Under the pieces are notes generated by a model. That model searched no databases. It was not told where the DNA came from and saw only the letters and a program-made list of their open reading frames with translations. From Salvia splendens (Eukaryota; Streptophyta; Magnoliopsida; Lamiales; Lamiaceae), in assembly GCF_004379255.2 (NCBI RefSeq), contig NC_056039.1:4408501-4472500 (forward strand): DNA of 64,000 bases, in the 5' to 3' direction. A program made the translations under genes and the position numbers. Positions 34,170 through 46,100 of the stretch are shown one piece after another (positions within the stretch are counted from its first letter, which is position 1; each line of letters opens with the position of its first letter).

Positions 34170-36254
34170 GGGCACCCGCAACGCTGTGCCGTTGCGGTTC
34201 CTATGCCGTTCCGGCGGAACGGTTCCGCGGCGGCACGCGTTGCGGGGTGCGTTCCGTCGCCGTTCCGTGCCGTCGCCATTCCTATGCCGTGCCGCGTTCC
34301 GTTCCGGAGGAACGCGGAACGGAACGTTCCGCCACGCGCCGAGGCGACGTGGCGGCCTCCCATTCGACACGTGAAGCCCACTCGCTGCCCCGCGAGTGGG
34401 CTTCGTCCGGTGACGCAATAATTCATTTTTTTTTAAATTCGAATTTAATAAAAAAAAATATTTTTTTTTGCAACGGTAATGAGACCGTTTTTTTTATATC
34501 CGTTTTTTATTTTTTTTAATTTTTATTTTATTTATTTACTCTATAAATACTCCTATTTCATACTCATTTCAATCACAAACACACATCTATTCCTCTCTAT
34601 TTCCACCCCAATTTTCATCTCAAATCAACTATATTTTCCTTCTCCCAAATTTAATCAAACTAATGGATCCTTATGAACAAATGCGTCAAATATTGGAACA
34701 ATCACTTGAAGAAGATCGACGACGGGAGGCGAAAGAAGCCGCGCCGCCCCAACGACGCTCCCGTACGTACATCCATCGTAACCGGGAGGAAGCCGCCGCA
34801 AGGTTAGTACGCGACTACTTCTGCGATAACCCGGTTTGGGGAGATACGTACTTCCGTCGCCGTTTCCGCATGGGGAAACCGTTATTTCTCCACATCGCGA
34901 ATACTTTGGCAGCCCGGGAAGAGTTCTTCCAGGAAGGGTTCGACGCGGTCGGCCGTCCCAGCCACACGACGCTGCAGAAATGTACTGCAGCAATCCGCCA
35001 GCTTGCGACTGGACAAACGGCCGACATGTTCGACGAATACCTCCACATCGGAGACAGCACTGGGCGAATGTGCTTGCTCAAATTCTGCCAAGGCGTCCGG
35101 GCAGCCTTCACCGACGAATTTCTCCGAAGGCCAAGCACGACCGATTGTCAGTTCCTGCTCAACCTTCACGAAACAGTGCACGGATTCCCCGGGATGCTCG
35201 GCAGCGTCGATTGCATGCACTGGCAATGGAAGAATTGCCCGGTGGCGTGGAAGGGGTCCTACACGAGCGGCCACAAAGGCACCCACCCAACCGTTATACT
35301 TGAGGCCGTTGCCGACTACCGCCTTTGGATCTGGCACGCGTACTTCGGGGTCCCCGGGTCGAACAACGACGTAAACGTGCTCCACCAGTCCGACCTCTTG
35401 ACCGAAGTTTTGGATGGTAAAGCGCCGGCCATCAACTTCGTCGCCAACAACGGCTTTATAAAATGGGGTACTATCTCGCTGATGGCATCTACCCGAAGTG
35501 GCCTACCTTCGTGAAGACGTGCAGTGGGTCTGCGAACCCAAAGCAGACTCTTTTTGCGCAGAAGCAGGAGGCTGCTCGCAAGGATGTGGAGAGGGCGTTC
35601 GGGGTTCTCCAAGCGCGCTTCAACATCATCAAAGCCCCGGCTCGTACGTGGTTCATGGAAAACATGGTCGACATCATGTATACGTGCATAATCTTGCACA
35701 ACATGATTGTCCAAGACGAAGGACCCGAGGCGGGAAATTGGTTCGACGACGAATCCCCCGGAAGCTCAACCGCAAGTAGTCCGCCTAGAAGTGGAGCGCA
35801 TCCGTCTATACAAGAACGGTTATCTATTCGTGCAAGGACACGCGACTTTAGTGCCCACACCCAACTCCAACATGATCTAATTGAGCACATTTGGGCAAAT
35901 TTTGGCGGATGAAATTATTAAAATTGTGTACATTTATTTTTTTAGGATTTTAATTGTGTGCTTTTTATTTTTTTACGTTTAAGTTGTAATTTTTTTTAAT
36001 GTTGTGTGTTTTTTAATAAAGTGTGTTTGTTTTTTAAAGTGTGTTTATTTAAATTGAATTGGATTGGAAATAAAAATAAAAAATGAAATTGAATGAATAG
36101 TAATTTAAGGAACGGTTAAGGAACGGATAAGAAACGGAGGGTTGCAGGTTCCGTTCCTTAGTTAAGGAATGGAGTAAAAAAGTATAGTGGGGCCCTCAAA
36201 TAGTGATTTAAGGAACGAGATAGGAACGGTATAGGAACAGCGTTGTGGATGGCC
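34170..36254 (+). mobile_element. Nearly intact PIF/Harbinger transposon (copy C)
   Basis: 2085 bp. Left end GGGCACCCGCAACGCTGT; the reverse complement of the right end is GGCCATCCACAACGCTGT. TCA flanks both sides (34167-34169 and 36255-36257). Subterminal repeats of CCGTTCC/GGAACG type fill both ends. A TATA-like CTCTATAAATACTC at 34540 precedes the transposase start by about 120 bp. Only one frame break is seen in the transposase. No second (Myb-like) ORF of the kind that autonomous PIF elements carry is present. Confidence 0.9.
34663..35912 (+). pseudogene. HARBI1-type DDE transposase with one frame break (copy C)
   Basis: 34663-35514 starts MDPYEQMRQI and covers the N-terminal and central part: DMFDEYLHIGDST, GSVDCMHWQWKNC (catalytic Asp near residue 183) and GSNNDVNVL (Asp near 236). 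Just before 35463 the frame slips. 35463-35912 continues MGYYLADGIYPKWPTF and KDVERAFGVLQARF (catalytic Glu) and ends near IWANFGG. The remaining sequence has no other stop. The family encodes an endonuclease that cuts at element ends with a partner Myb-like protein. A single slip suggests recent loss, or a base error in the assembly. Confidence 0.85.
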
Positions 36255-36385
36255 TCAATTCTGTCACTACGAATTCCATTGCTCAATCAACCCCACCTCC
36301 AAAATTCCCTTCCCCCCATAACCATAATCCCTCGCTCTCAACCACAATTTATGCTCTCAAATCCAACTGCCGTCCAACCTTAATC

Positions 36386-38538
36386 ATGCCTTTCGATTGC
36401 AACACCAATCACCGCAAACCGCTTCTCTTCTCCGATTTATTCAAAAACCACTACCCAAACGAGAAAGAGCACATGATTACCTCCTCCGCCTCCAGCCCTA
36501 GCTCCAATTCGACCCAGTTCCTCTCGTCCTGGGACTCCTCCTCCTCCTCCGGCTTCAGCACGCCGCTCCGCTCCGACTTCGCCTCATCCGAGGGCGACGA
36601 CGCCGATTTCATCGCCGAATTGACTCGCCAGATGGCGGAGCGTATGCTCGACGACGAAGAAGATCCCGCTTATGAGGTAATTTCAGTTACCGAGCTCGTG
36701 TTTTTATGCTCTCCGCGGTTAATTTGACATTACAATTGTTGTAGATGAAGACGAATGGCTACAAAACCGAGTTAGACGAACTGACCCACTCTAATATTCA
36801 GGTAAACCGCTTTCGGATTGCTTAAACTTTTTTTCCCCTAAAATTACCGATTACTAATTAACAGTGTGTGTGTGTGTGTGTGTGTGTGTTTAGGTGTACG
36901 AGTTGAAGAATCAGCCGCCGGAGAGGAAGGAGCGTCGTCGGGGAAGACGAGTGAAGCGAAGCGAGTCGGCTCAGCCAAAACAATTGCAGAAAACAGAGCA
37001 GCAATATAGAGGAGGCTTAGATTGGGGCGGAGTTGGGATAAATGGATATTCCGGGTCGGGTATGCAGGCGGTTTTTCTTGGCGGATCCGTGCCGCGAGTC
37101 GGGCATACTGGGACCGGAGTCTTCCTCCCCCGTGATCCGACTGAATTGAAACACAAATCAGGTATATTTCTAATTTATAATTACGTCTCCTTTTGCAAAA
37201 GATCAAAATTGGCTTCCATTTTTTAAGATAAATCTTAAATTATTCAAAAAAAAGAGAAATCTGAACGTTCGAACTTCGAAGTAACAGCTGAATGAATCTC
37301 TAAGAAAAGATGCGTCAAGTGTATATAACTGTAAACCGTTTTGGAATCTTGAAGTATTGAGGGATGAAGATTCCAAGTTTGTTTGTTGCCAACCGTTGAT
37401 TTCGCATCTTTTTCTATCTTTTATACGAAATATATTTATGTTTATAAAGAAATGTGATTGGAATATGCATCATCCAATAACCTTGATTTGAAATCTTTCT
37501 CGTGGTGGCTCCCTCTTCATTGAGTAAAGCCGAAAGCAATTGATTTTGTTTTCTCTTTATATTTTGAAGTTTCTCGATTGAGACTTGTTGATATTTATTT
37601 AATTTTTTCATGAATAGGACAGAGATAGATATCTAGATCCTTATCTCTTTTACTTTAGTTTAACAGATAACAACGATACAATGATATCAAAATTGCATTA
37701 ATATTGTTTTTTAGTGGTAAATGGTAACTACAAATATGAATATTATTATAATTATTTTTGTAATAATAATTACTAGGTTGCTCTATGGTGTTGATGCCAA
37801 CACGGGTGCTTCAAGTGCTGGAAAAACACTTTAGCAGCAGAATTCAACAAGATTCCAATGATGGTGGGCCCCCCACAGGTACCTTGTTCTCTCGCTTTCA
37901 TATAAATGGATTCTTGTTTCTTACTCCTTTTTATTGACTGGTTCCAACCTTAAATTTTTTTTTCGATTTAAATGCAAGAGCAGTGAATCTTGAGTTGACT
38001 TTTCAATATTTGAAATTAATTTTGTGTGATTGATATAATTGAACTTTGGGGATCGGACTTCTTGAAGGGACCAAAATGTGGGGATACCTACTGCTGTCAA
38101 ATTATGAGAATTGAAATGTCTTTTACATGTATATGCTGCTGATATTTCAGAAACTAGTTCTTTTAACTTTTTTTTAGTATTATATGTTCTTAATTAAGCT
38201 TAAAAAATTAATTTAGTTAAACAAACTTTCACTGTCATCATCAATAGTATTATATAATTATAGATATCAATAGTCGGGACTTGTCAAGTTACATCGTTCC
38301 TTTCACGTCTTCATATAATTTCTATTATCCTATCATAATACCACCATGCACATATTTGACAAATTCAACACATACTTGATGTCATAAAAAGATACTAGTA
38401 CATCTGATTTTATTTGATTTTATTGATGAAGATGAATCTACGGAGTCAAATGGGCTTGAGTTGGGATCATCTCCGGAGCTTGAGATCCGACCTCCGGATA
38501 TCAGCGAGGTGCAACTGCCGCAAGAATGGACGTACTAG
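36386..38538 (+). CDS. Plant-specific protein of unknown function (DFIAELTRQMA family)
   Basis: Five exons join in frame: 36386-36676, 36745-36801, 36894-37161, 37777-37878, 38432-38538 (274 aa). The motif ADFIAELTRQMAERML is at about residues 76-91, then a basic RKERRRGRR segment, SGMQAVFLGGS and GTGVFLPRD, MVLMPTRVLQVLEKHF, and the C-terminus LPQEWTY. These blocks recur in a plant family of unknown role. No membrane segment, signal or catalytic motif is visible; the N-terminus is Ser-rich. An upstream in-frame ATG at 36245 lies inside the end of the neighbouring Harbinger element and would add 47 residues. I prefer 36386 because 36258-36385 looks like C-rich leader. Intron 2 ends in a (GT)n run before the acceptor. 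Confidence 0.8.
36864..36890. repeat. (GT)n microsatellite at a splice acceptor
   Basis: About 13 GT units run directly into TTTAG, the acceptor of exon 3 (36894) of the unknown gene. Length variation here could shift splice efficiency. Confidence 0.8.
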
Positions 38539-40058
38539 CTATCCTACCTCATCCCACGCCCGATTAATAATGTAGGGTTTGTCCAAACTGACCACTCTGC
38601 TAAGGGGCAACATGAAGAAAAATAAATAGAAATTCATATGAACAGGTTGGGAAAATCATATAAATGAGGTTCAGAATAATAATTTGGCACTGATTTTCTG
38701 TCTGTAAATTTAGTACAATGAAAATGAGGGCCAGCCTTCCCATTGGATATGAATTAAACAGTTGCAAGTTGCATATTGATTGTAAATACGTAGGGTATGT
38801 GCCTCTCGTGCTACAAAGTTAGCTGTATATGTATATAGCCTTGCTTTGAATTTGTGGATATAAAAATATCAGTTGGTATTGTTGTCATTTCTTGAATAGA
38901 AAAATTAGTAGTAGTACTTAGTTTATGGTTACTACCAATTTATGAATGATTTAGTACGAGATTTGGGTGTCTGAGAAAATATATATGGAGTATTTGAGAA
39001 ACTTGAATGGGGCAAGTGCGAACGTGAGATAGATTGTTTTCAGATACATTTGATATTTGAAAAAAAATAAAGTACTATTAGAAACTCAATCCAATGAAAA
39101 TAGGAAAGTGTGTTTAAAATCATGTAAGTGCTACAACATATACACATCAATAACTAATGGTCTTACAGTCCCTACTAGTCCACTAAAATAGTATTAATAG
39201 TTGAGTAAGATTGGTAAAATAAAAGAGATGAGAGAGAAAAAAATGGTCAATATATTCTTATTGAAAAATGAGATTCATCCTCATTAGAAAAAAAAAGGAA
39301 AAAAAACTTATCACAAATGAATAAAGATTAATTTTATGAAGGACTCATAAAAACAAGAATATTTTATATGTACAGAGGTAAGAGCCGTAAGAGGTAGAAA
39401 ATTTTCTAACAAACATAAAATAGATTTGAATAATATAAAATTTTGTAAATTAGTACTCCCTAAATTTTTTTTGCAATAAAAGAGTGATACTTAATTAAGG
39501 TGGAGCACAAAGGCTCAATAGTATTTATCAGGCTCAAAAAAAGGCCCAATTCAAAAGTATTACTAGTATGGGACATGTTGTATTTGAGCCATTAACATAG
39601 AGCCCAATTGAAATAGAACACTGAAATTCGGTTTTGCTCAATAAGGACATGTATTTTACTACTAGTATTTTAATATAATAATGATGACATTACTAAAACA
39701 CCAATATATTTTTCTACAGTACAATTTTGGAGACCTTACACCCCCACCCTAATGTAGCTCCGCCTCTCCCTACAATGTATGCTAGGATAAAACAAAAGTA
39801 GAAGATAAACACAATTTATATTAAAGAATTGCTTATGAAATATTGGAAGCTTCCATTTAACATTTTACTTTATTTTGTAAACTGAACAATAATTTTTGAA
39901 TATAAGATCCGATCCAACTTTATCATATCATCCAATATGGATTCAAATCAATAAGAAGAATTTACAGAAAATTTAATCCACACACAACACATAATTTATC
40001 TTTGAAAAAAGAGCCTTAATTGTATAGAGATGGCCATGTCAGCAAACTGATCCGATAG
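38539..40058. other. Intergenic region between the unknown gene and the first COPT gene
   Basis: AT-rich, no gene-like open frame, no strong repeat. The first 350 bp probably hold the 3' UTR of the upstream gene. Confidence 0.45.
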
Positions 40059-40463
40059 TCATAACCATCCGTATCCGAGACTCTCCGAGTGGCCACAAAA
40101 TCTCTTGAAAACCCTACTCTCAAACACAAAAAACCCTAAACTATGCCCGACTACAGCGACGATGAAAACCCCAGCGTTGAACGACATCAACGCCAACATA
40201 ACAAGGTAAGTCAACCCGACCCTCAGACCATACACGAGGACCGAGACAAGGCCACAACTTGCTTTCTCATGAGCCATTTCCAGATAACTAGAAAGTAGCT
40301 CAACGATAAAAGCAAGCGCAAATACCAAGAAGAGGGCCAGCACGTACATCCCCGTGTGGGGCCCGGGCCACCCCGAGAAGAGTACCTTGGAGTTTTTGCC
40401 CCAAAAGAAGGTCATGTGTGTCAGGGCATGACCACCATCACCATGGTCCATGTTGTGATCCAT
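40059..40463 (-). CDS. COPT/CTR-type copper transporter, paralogue 1
   Basis: 134 aa, single exon. It begins MDHNMDHGDGGHALTHMTFFWGK: Met/His-rich outer segment and the conserved FFWG entrance of CTR proteins. Three membrane segments follow: about 36-56, 78-98 (with MLALM, the MxxxM copper filter) and 99-120 (GHSLG, the GxxxG helix-packing motif). CTR proteins form trimers that import Cu(I). The C-terminus is short and lacks the CxC motif. It is one of three minus-strand paralogues here. A Ty1-copia element begins 77 bp upstream of the start codon. Confidence 0.9.
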   Translation of the reverse strand: MDHNMDHGDGGHALTHMTFFWGKNSKVLFSGWPGPHTGMYVLALFLVFALAFIVELLSSYLEMAHEKASCGLVSVLVYGLRVGLTYLVMLALMSFNAGVFIVAVVGHSLGFFVFESRVFKRFCGHSESLGYGWL

Positions 40464-40539
40464 CTATGTGATGCTAAAACGCTGCGTTTTGATTGTTTGG
40501 TATGTAATGTTGGTTTAATAGAGATGGAGATTAAGAGAT

Positions 40540-40777
40540 TGTTAAATGGCTAAGAAGAAGAAGGATTTTGGTAAAAGGCTTGATTATTTTCTTCAACAAT
40601 ATGACACCCTTATATAGGGCATTATAAAGCTTGTGCTACAAGTATTCTTGGGCACCAAGCTAATATATTCTTGGGCACCAAGCTCATGTATTTCTTAGCC
40701 TCCAAGCTAATGTATTTCTTAGCCTCCAAGCTAATACAAAGCTTATCGTACAATCTTATACCTTTCTTTTTCTAACA
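40540..40777 (-). repeat. 3' LTR of copia-2
   Basis: 238 bp. It carries two copies of TATTCTTGGGCACCAAGCT and two of TATTTCTTAGCCTCCAAGCT in tandem, and CCCTTATATAGGGC, a palindromic TATA region. Confidence 0.93.
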
Positions 40778-42178
40778 CTCCCCCTCAAATTGAGTAGTGG
40801 GATCCCCGATACTCAATTTGTCAAGAACTCCTTCAAGACTCCTTGAGCTAACTGCCTTGGTCAGTATATCTGCTAGTTGATCTTCAGAACGTACAAAAGG
40901 GAATTCGACCACTCCTTCTTCAATTTTTTCCTTGATGAAGTGTCTATCCACCTCAACATGCTTTGTTCGGTCATGTTGGACTGGATTCTCTGAAATGCTT
41001 ATGGCGGCTTTGTTGTCGCAGTATAACTGACTCTTACTTGGAATATAATCAATCTCTGTCATCAATTTCCTCAACCACATGATCTCGGTCAGACCACTCT
41101 TAATTCCTCTGAATTCTGCCTCTGCACTAGACAGGGCTACCACCTTCTGCTTCTTACTCTTCCACGTTACCAAGTTTCCTCCAACGAATGTAAAGTAGCC
41201 TGAAGTCGACCTTCTATCCACTGGATTACTTGCCCAATCTGCATCAGTATACCCATGGATGTCTAAGTCTCCATTTTTCTTAAACATTATTCCGTGTCCG
41301 ACGGTTCCCTTCAAATATCGAACTATTCTTAGTGCAGCTTCTAAGTGTTCGGCCTGGGGTTGATGCATAAATTGACTTACAACCCCTACAGCATAAGCGA
41401 TGTCAGGTCTAGTGTGAGATAAATAGATGAGTCTCCCAACTAGTCGCTGATATTGCCCTCGATCTGCGGCCTCAGCTCCATCTTGTATCTTCAAGCCATG
41501 GTTTTGTACAATTGGGGTCTCGGCTGGCTTACACTCTAGTAGGCCGGTCTCTGCTAAGATGTCCAAGATGTACTTCTTCTGTCTCAAGAATATCCCCCGT
41601 GGTGAGCGAAGGACTTCAATTCCCAAGAAGTACTTGAGATCACCTAAATCCTTCATCTCAAATTCTTTGAAAAGCTTCTCCTTCAAATTCTCAATTTCCT
41701 TTGCATCATCGCCTGTAATAATCATGTCATCAACGTACACAATTAAACAGGTAGTCTTTCCCTCGTGCCTTTTCAGGAACAGTGTATGATCTGAATTGCT
41801 TTGCCTGTATCCATAGCTCTTCATTGCGTCTGCAAATCTACCAAACCAGACTCTCGGTGACTGCTTTAGCCCATACAGAGTCTTCCTCAATCGGCATCCT
41901 TCACCTGCCTTGAACTCATCAGAGAAGCCTGGTGGCGCCTCCATATATATTTCCTTTTTCAACTCCCCATGAAGAAAGGCGTTAGTGACGTCGAACTGGT
42001 ACAGTGGCCAATCTCGATTGGCGGCAATGGAAAGTAGTACTCGGACTGTATCCATCTTAGCTACAGGAGAGAACGTTTCTGAGTAGTCTATTCCATAAGT
42101 CTGAGTGTACCCTTTAGCCACCAGTCGAGCTTTATACCGCTCGATACTTCCATCCGGTCTCCGCTTAATGGTGAACAC
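40772..42178 (-). pseudogene. copia-2 Pol: reverse transcriptase and RNase H part
   Basis: 468 codons open. It starts inside the RT domain at MFTIKRRPDGS, holds YVDDMIITG (RT active site), LVGRLIYLSHTRPD, YTDADWASN and SSAEAEF (RNase H), and ends just inside the 3' LTR. It is cut off from the upstream Gag-integrase part by a frame shift near 42190-42240, so it cannot be made as part of one polyprotein without frame correction. Confidence 0.85.
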
Positions 42179-45100
42179 CCATCTGCACCCAACTGGTTTC
42201 TTTCCTTCGGGGAGTATACACTTGTCCAGGTGTGGTTACGCATTAAAGCATCTATCTCCTTTTTCATAGCTTCTCTCCAATGCTTGTTCCTCATCGCTTC
42301 ATCGGCTGACTGTGGGATTTCCTCCTCGTCGTAGAGTGCTTCCTCGAACGCCTGAGCCATCTCAGTCAGGTGCCCTTTTGCCAAGTTAGCAATAGAGTAT
42401 CTTGCCTTTCTGTTGATTCTTTCTGGACTGTACCTCTTTGGTGGTACTCCCCTGTTTGCCCTTGGAGGTAGTATATATCTCCCAGTGTCAGGATCGACTC
42501 CCTCAACTTCATCCATTTCAACTTCTTTAGGTTGATCACTATTCTCCCCCTGAGTCTCATCCACTACACTAGTTCCAGTAATCTCATTGACAGGGGCAAG
42601 AGTACTTACATTCGATATCAGGAGCGGAGAGTCACTACTAGGACTTGTGTCACCTGCCGCTTCAGTCTGCACCACGTCAGAGACTTGTCCAGCGGAGTTG
42701 CGTACTGCTTCCTCTGGTAGGTCCACTTCTGGTACACTTGGCATTGACACCCAGCTTAGTGGGTCACTACTAGGTGTCCTAATATCACCTCCCCCTGACC
42801 GCTAAGGTGGGTATAGAAGTACTCTGATTCAAGAAAGTCACAATTCATGGTCGTGTACATACGATTAGATTTAGGATCAAAGCATCTATAACCCTTTTGG
42901 TTCACCCCGTAACCCACAAATACACATTTAATAGCGCATGGGGATAATTTTGTTCGTTCATGTTTTGGTATATGGACAAAGACGGAGCAGCCAAAGATCC
43001 GAGGTTTTAGGGAAAGATGTTGAGGAATGGTCGTGTATAGGGCTAGGGTATTGGCTGGCGTTTGAAACTTTAGGATATGGGTAGGTAGCCGATTTAGAAG
43101 GTAAGCGGAAGTGGCGAGGGCTTCAGGCCAGAAGGTCTTTGGGACTTGTGATTCAATGAGTATGGCACGGGTCATTTCTAGTAGGATTCTGTTTTTCCTT
43201 TCGGCTACCCCATTTTGTTCTGGAGTGTGGGCACAGGTGGTTTGGTGTATCATTCCCTTTTCTAGGATGAACTGTTTCATTTTGGAATTGACAAACTCCC
43301 CCCCCCCCCCCCATTATCAGATCGAAGGGTTTTGATGGGTTTTTGGTATTGTGTTTGGACAAGATTATAGAAGTGGACAAAGTTTTCGAAAACTTCAGAT
43401 TTATGCTTCATAAAGTATACCCAAGTCATACGGGTACAATCGTCAACAAAGATAATAAAGTATCTAAAGCCTTGTCCCCCAACTACTGGTGCGGGCCCCC
43501 AAACATCAGAATGTATTAAATCAAAAATAGATTTAGTACGAGAATTACTCAACGGATAGGGGTTTCTATGGCTTTTAGCTAAAACACAAGTTTCACAATG
43601 CATGCTCGATTTTGAAGTGATATTAGGAAATAACATTTTTAAATAACCCGGAGAAGGATGTCCTAGGCGTCGGTGCCAAAGCCAAGCTTCCCTATCAGCA
43701 GACCCGTGAGTTAGCATGGCAGCTCCTTTTTGGGCTATCTCATCCACGTAGTACAGCCCGTTACTTTCAGTGCCACGTCCAATAATCTCTCCGGTCCTGA
43801 TATCCTGCAGTAGACAGAAATTCGGTTGCATTAGCAGTGTGCAATTTAATTCCCGAGTCACATGACTGATTGACAGTAGTTTATGGGAAAGTGAGGGAAC
43901 ATGCAAACAATTAGATAATTCTAAAGTTGGAGAAATCTTCACAGTCCCTGCCCCCTTTACAACCGTAAAATCCCCACTAGCAGTCTGAATATGAGATAGG
44001 TGAGGCTTGTGAGTTTTAGAAATATCTGACTCGTCATAAGTCATCGTGTCAGTGGCCCCGCAATCAAAAATCCACCTATTGATTTTTCCAATACCTGCAG
44101 ACATAGCACATGCTGTCCCAAAATTTTCTAGGACTTGAAACCTATTTTTACATTCAATGGGGGTTGATTTATAGCTTTCGAGCATGTTGGGGTTTATTTT
44201 AGAATTTTGGAATTTTATTGGGGCCAAATCAAACATATTTTCATCATGAGGTATATTTTGTAAAGGTAAGGAAGGCCGAGGGTTAGGTTGCAAACCTAAC
44301 CCTAATACCGCGTTACCTCCCGCCGTCTCCCTCATTTCCTCTTCGTCGGATTTGGTTCCTCCAGCGGCGAACTGCGCGATTCCGGCTGTTCTCGGTGGTG
44401 CGCCGATCAACTGCTCGTTGCCCCGGGTATGAGTAGTCGTGTCACGGCTGCCCTCGGTGGCGGCGAGGGTTGTGATTCCTCCATCCGTTCCAACAGCCGC
44501 GGGGGCGTGGCCTTTGCTCCACGGTGGCCGAGTAGCCGCCGATTTGTGCTTGAACTCCCACCATTCCGGATACCCTACCAATTCAAAGCATTGCTCTCTT
44601 GTGTGCTTGCGTTTTCCACAATTGGTACAAACCAATTTGGATCTATCATCATCCGTTCTTCGCTCCTCGGATGTCCGTTGGTTTCATCCCCCATTTCCGC
44701 TACTGCCACCACGGCGTGGGGCGGTGGAGTGATTTGGCCTCCTCGCCGTGAATAGCCCTGCTCCGATTCCGTCTCCTGGGGGTTTTCCGTCTGTAGGACG
44801 GAGAATTTCCGATCGGGCATCTTCCCGCTTCGCTATGTTGTACGCTTGCTCGGCTGAGGGAAGTGGTTCCATTTTTAACACCTCTCTCTTTACGATTTCA
44901 TACTTGTCATCCAATGCCGTAAGAAACTGATACAGTCTGTTTTGTTCAGTTTCTTCATTGTGGATCTGTATATCATCTGGGCATTTCATCCGGTTGGGCC
45001 TCTTTTGGTCAATTGCTGTCCAGATCTCATTGAGATCGTTCCACACTTCCTCCAGTGTGGTGTTCCCCTGTTTTAGAGTGCTTGCCCTACGGTGTAGATC

Positions 45101-45562
45101 GTATATCTGTAACGAATCTCCACCGCTTTTGTATGTTACGGCCAGGCTGTCCCATATGTGCTTCGCCGTCGGTTGTTGAGCCACTCGGCTGACCAATTTG
45201 GTCTCGATATTTTGAACTAGCCACGTAAATACACAATGGTCGGCTTCCTGCCATTGTGTAAACGTTGGATCTGTTCTTGCTGGTGGGGATGGGACTCCAG
45301 TGATGTGAGATACCATCCCCCTTCCGCTAATCGCATTGTGCATCAGGATGGACCATACCGGATAGTTCTCTCCGTTGAGTTTAAACCCTACTGTCAAGGG
45401 TTGAGAATCGGTCTTGTATATTGGTTTTTCTGGTTTGTCGGGATTTTCTGGTGGTTGGTTTTGCATGAGGCTTTTTCGCATGAAATTTGAAAAGAGACGT
45501 GCAAACTCATCCGCTTCGGATGAGTTCGGGTCGCCGGTGATCACCTTTTCAGTTTCTGACAT
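42088..45562 (-). pseudogene. copia-2 Gag, protease and integrase, frame-broken
   Basis: Pieces in order on the minus strand: Gag 45562-44684 (starts MSETEKVITG); a piece 44635-43277 with zinc knuckle CTNCGKRKHTREQC, protease motif WIFDCGATDT, LWHRRLGHPSPG and integrase HSDVWGPAP; 43280-42756 with HTPEQNGVAERKNR; and 42750-42088, the integrase C-terminal tail and start of RT. Breaks occur near 44680, at a 15-base run of C (43298-43312, plus strand) inside the integrase SDNGG motif, near 42750, and near 42200. The element is likely non-autonomous now. Confidence 0.85.
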
Positions 45563-45663
45563 TTCTGCCTTTTACAGGTTCTTGGCCAAGAGGTTGGGAG
45601 AGGTTTAAGAGCGATGATGAGATTGATTCTGAGCTCCAAGAATCGTTGCTGGCTCTGATGCCA

Positions 45664-45901
45664 TGTTAAATGGCTAAGAAGAAGAAGGATTTTGGTAAAA
45701 GGCTTGATTATTTTCTTCAACAATATGACACCCTTATATAGGGCATTATAAAGCTTGTGCTACAAGTATTCTTGGGCACCAAGCTAATATATTCTTGGGC
45801 ACCAAGCTCATGTATTTCTTAGCCTCCAAGCTAATGTATTTCTTAGCCTCCAAGCTAATACAAAGCTTATCCTACAAGCTTATACCTTTCTTTTTCTAAC
45901 A
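45664..45901 (-). repeat. 5' LTR of copia-2
   Basis: 238 bp, two differences from the left LTR. The primer-binding site lies directly inside at 45652-45663 (minus strand). Confidence 0.93.
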
Positions 45902-46100
45902 GAGATGAGTTGTACTGCCTGCTTAACCTAGCTTGTACTTTAATTTGACTATTTCACGTGTTTCTTGATTTCTTACTTTTTCTCATGAGTTATCATTTAT
46001 ATATATTTGTATTAAAATTCATGGGATATAAGGAAAAATATTTGCTTAGTTATTTTATTGGTGGCATTTGCGTTAATAGATTAATAAACGTATGGATAGA

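Larger units (their letters stand above)
40540..45901 (-). mobile_element. Ty1-copia LTR retrotransposon with broken genes (copia-2)
   Basis: LTRs of 238 bp at 40540-40777 and 45664-45901 start TGTTAAATGG and end CTAACA. By eye they differ at only two bases (near 40747 and 40754, and the matching sites in the right copy). The target duplication GAGAT is at 40535-40539 and 45902-45906. On the minus strand the 5' LTR is followed by TGGCATCAGAGC, one base from the initiator-Met tRNA primer site, and TTTGAGGGGGAG precedes the 3' LTR. The insertion splits the upstream region of COPT paralogue 1. The coding region has several frame breaks. Confidence 0.95.

Noticed and set aside
34203..34426. Several overlapping frames at the left end of copy C
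   Set aside because: They come from GC-rich subterminal repeats (CCGTTCC) and show no family features.
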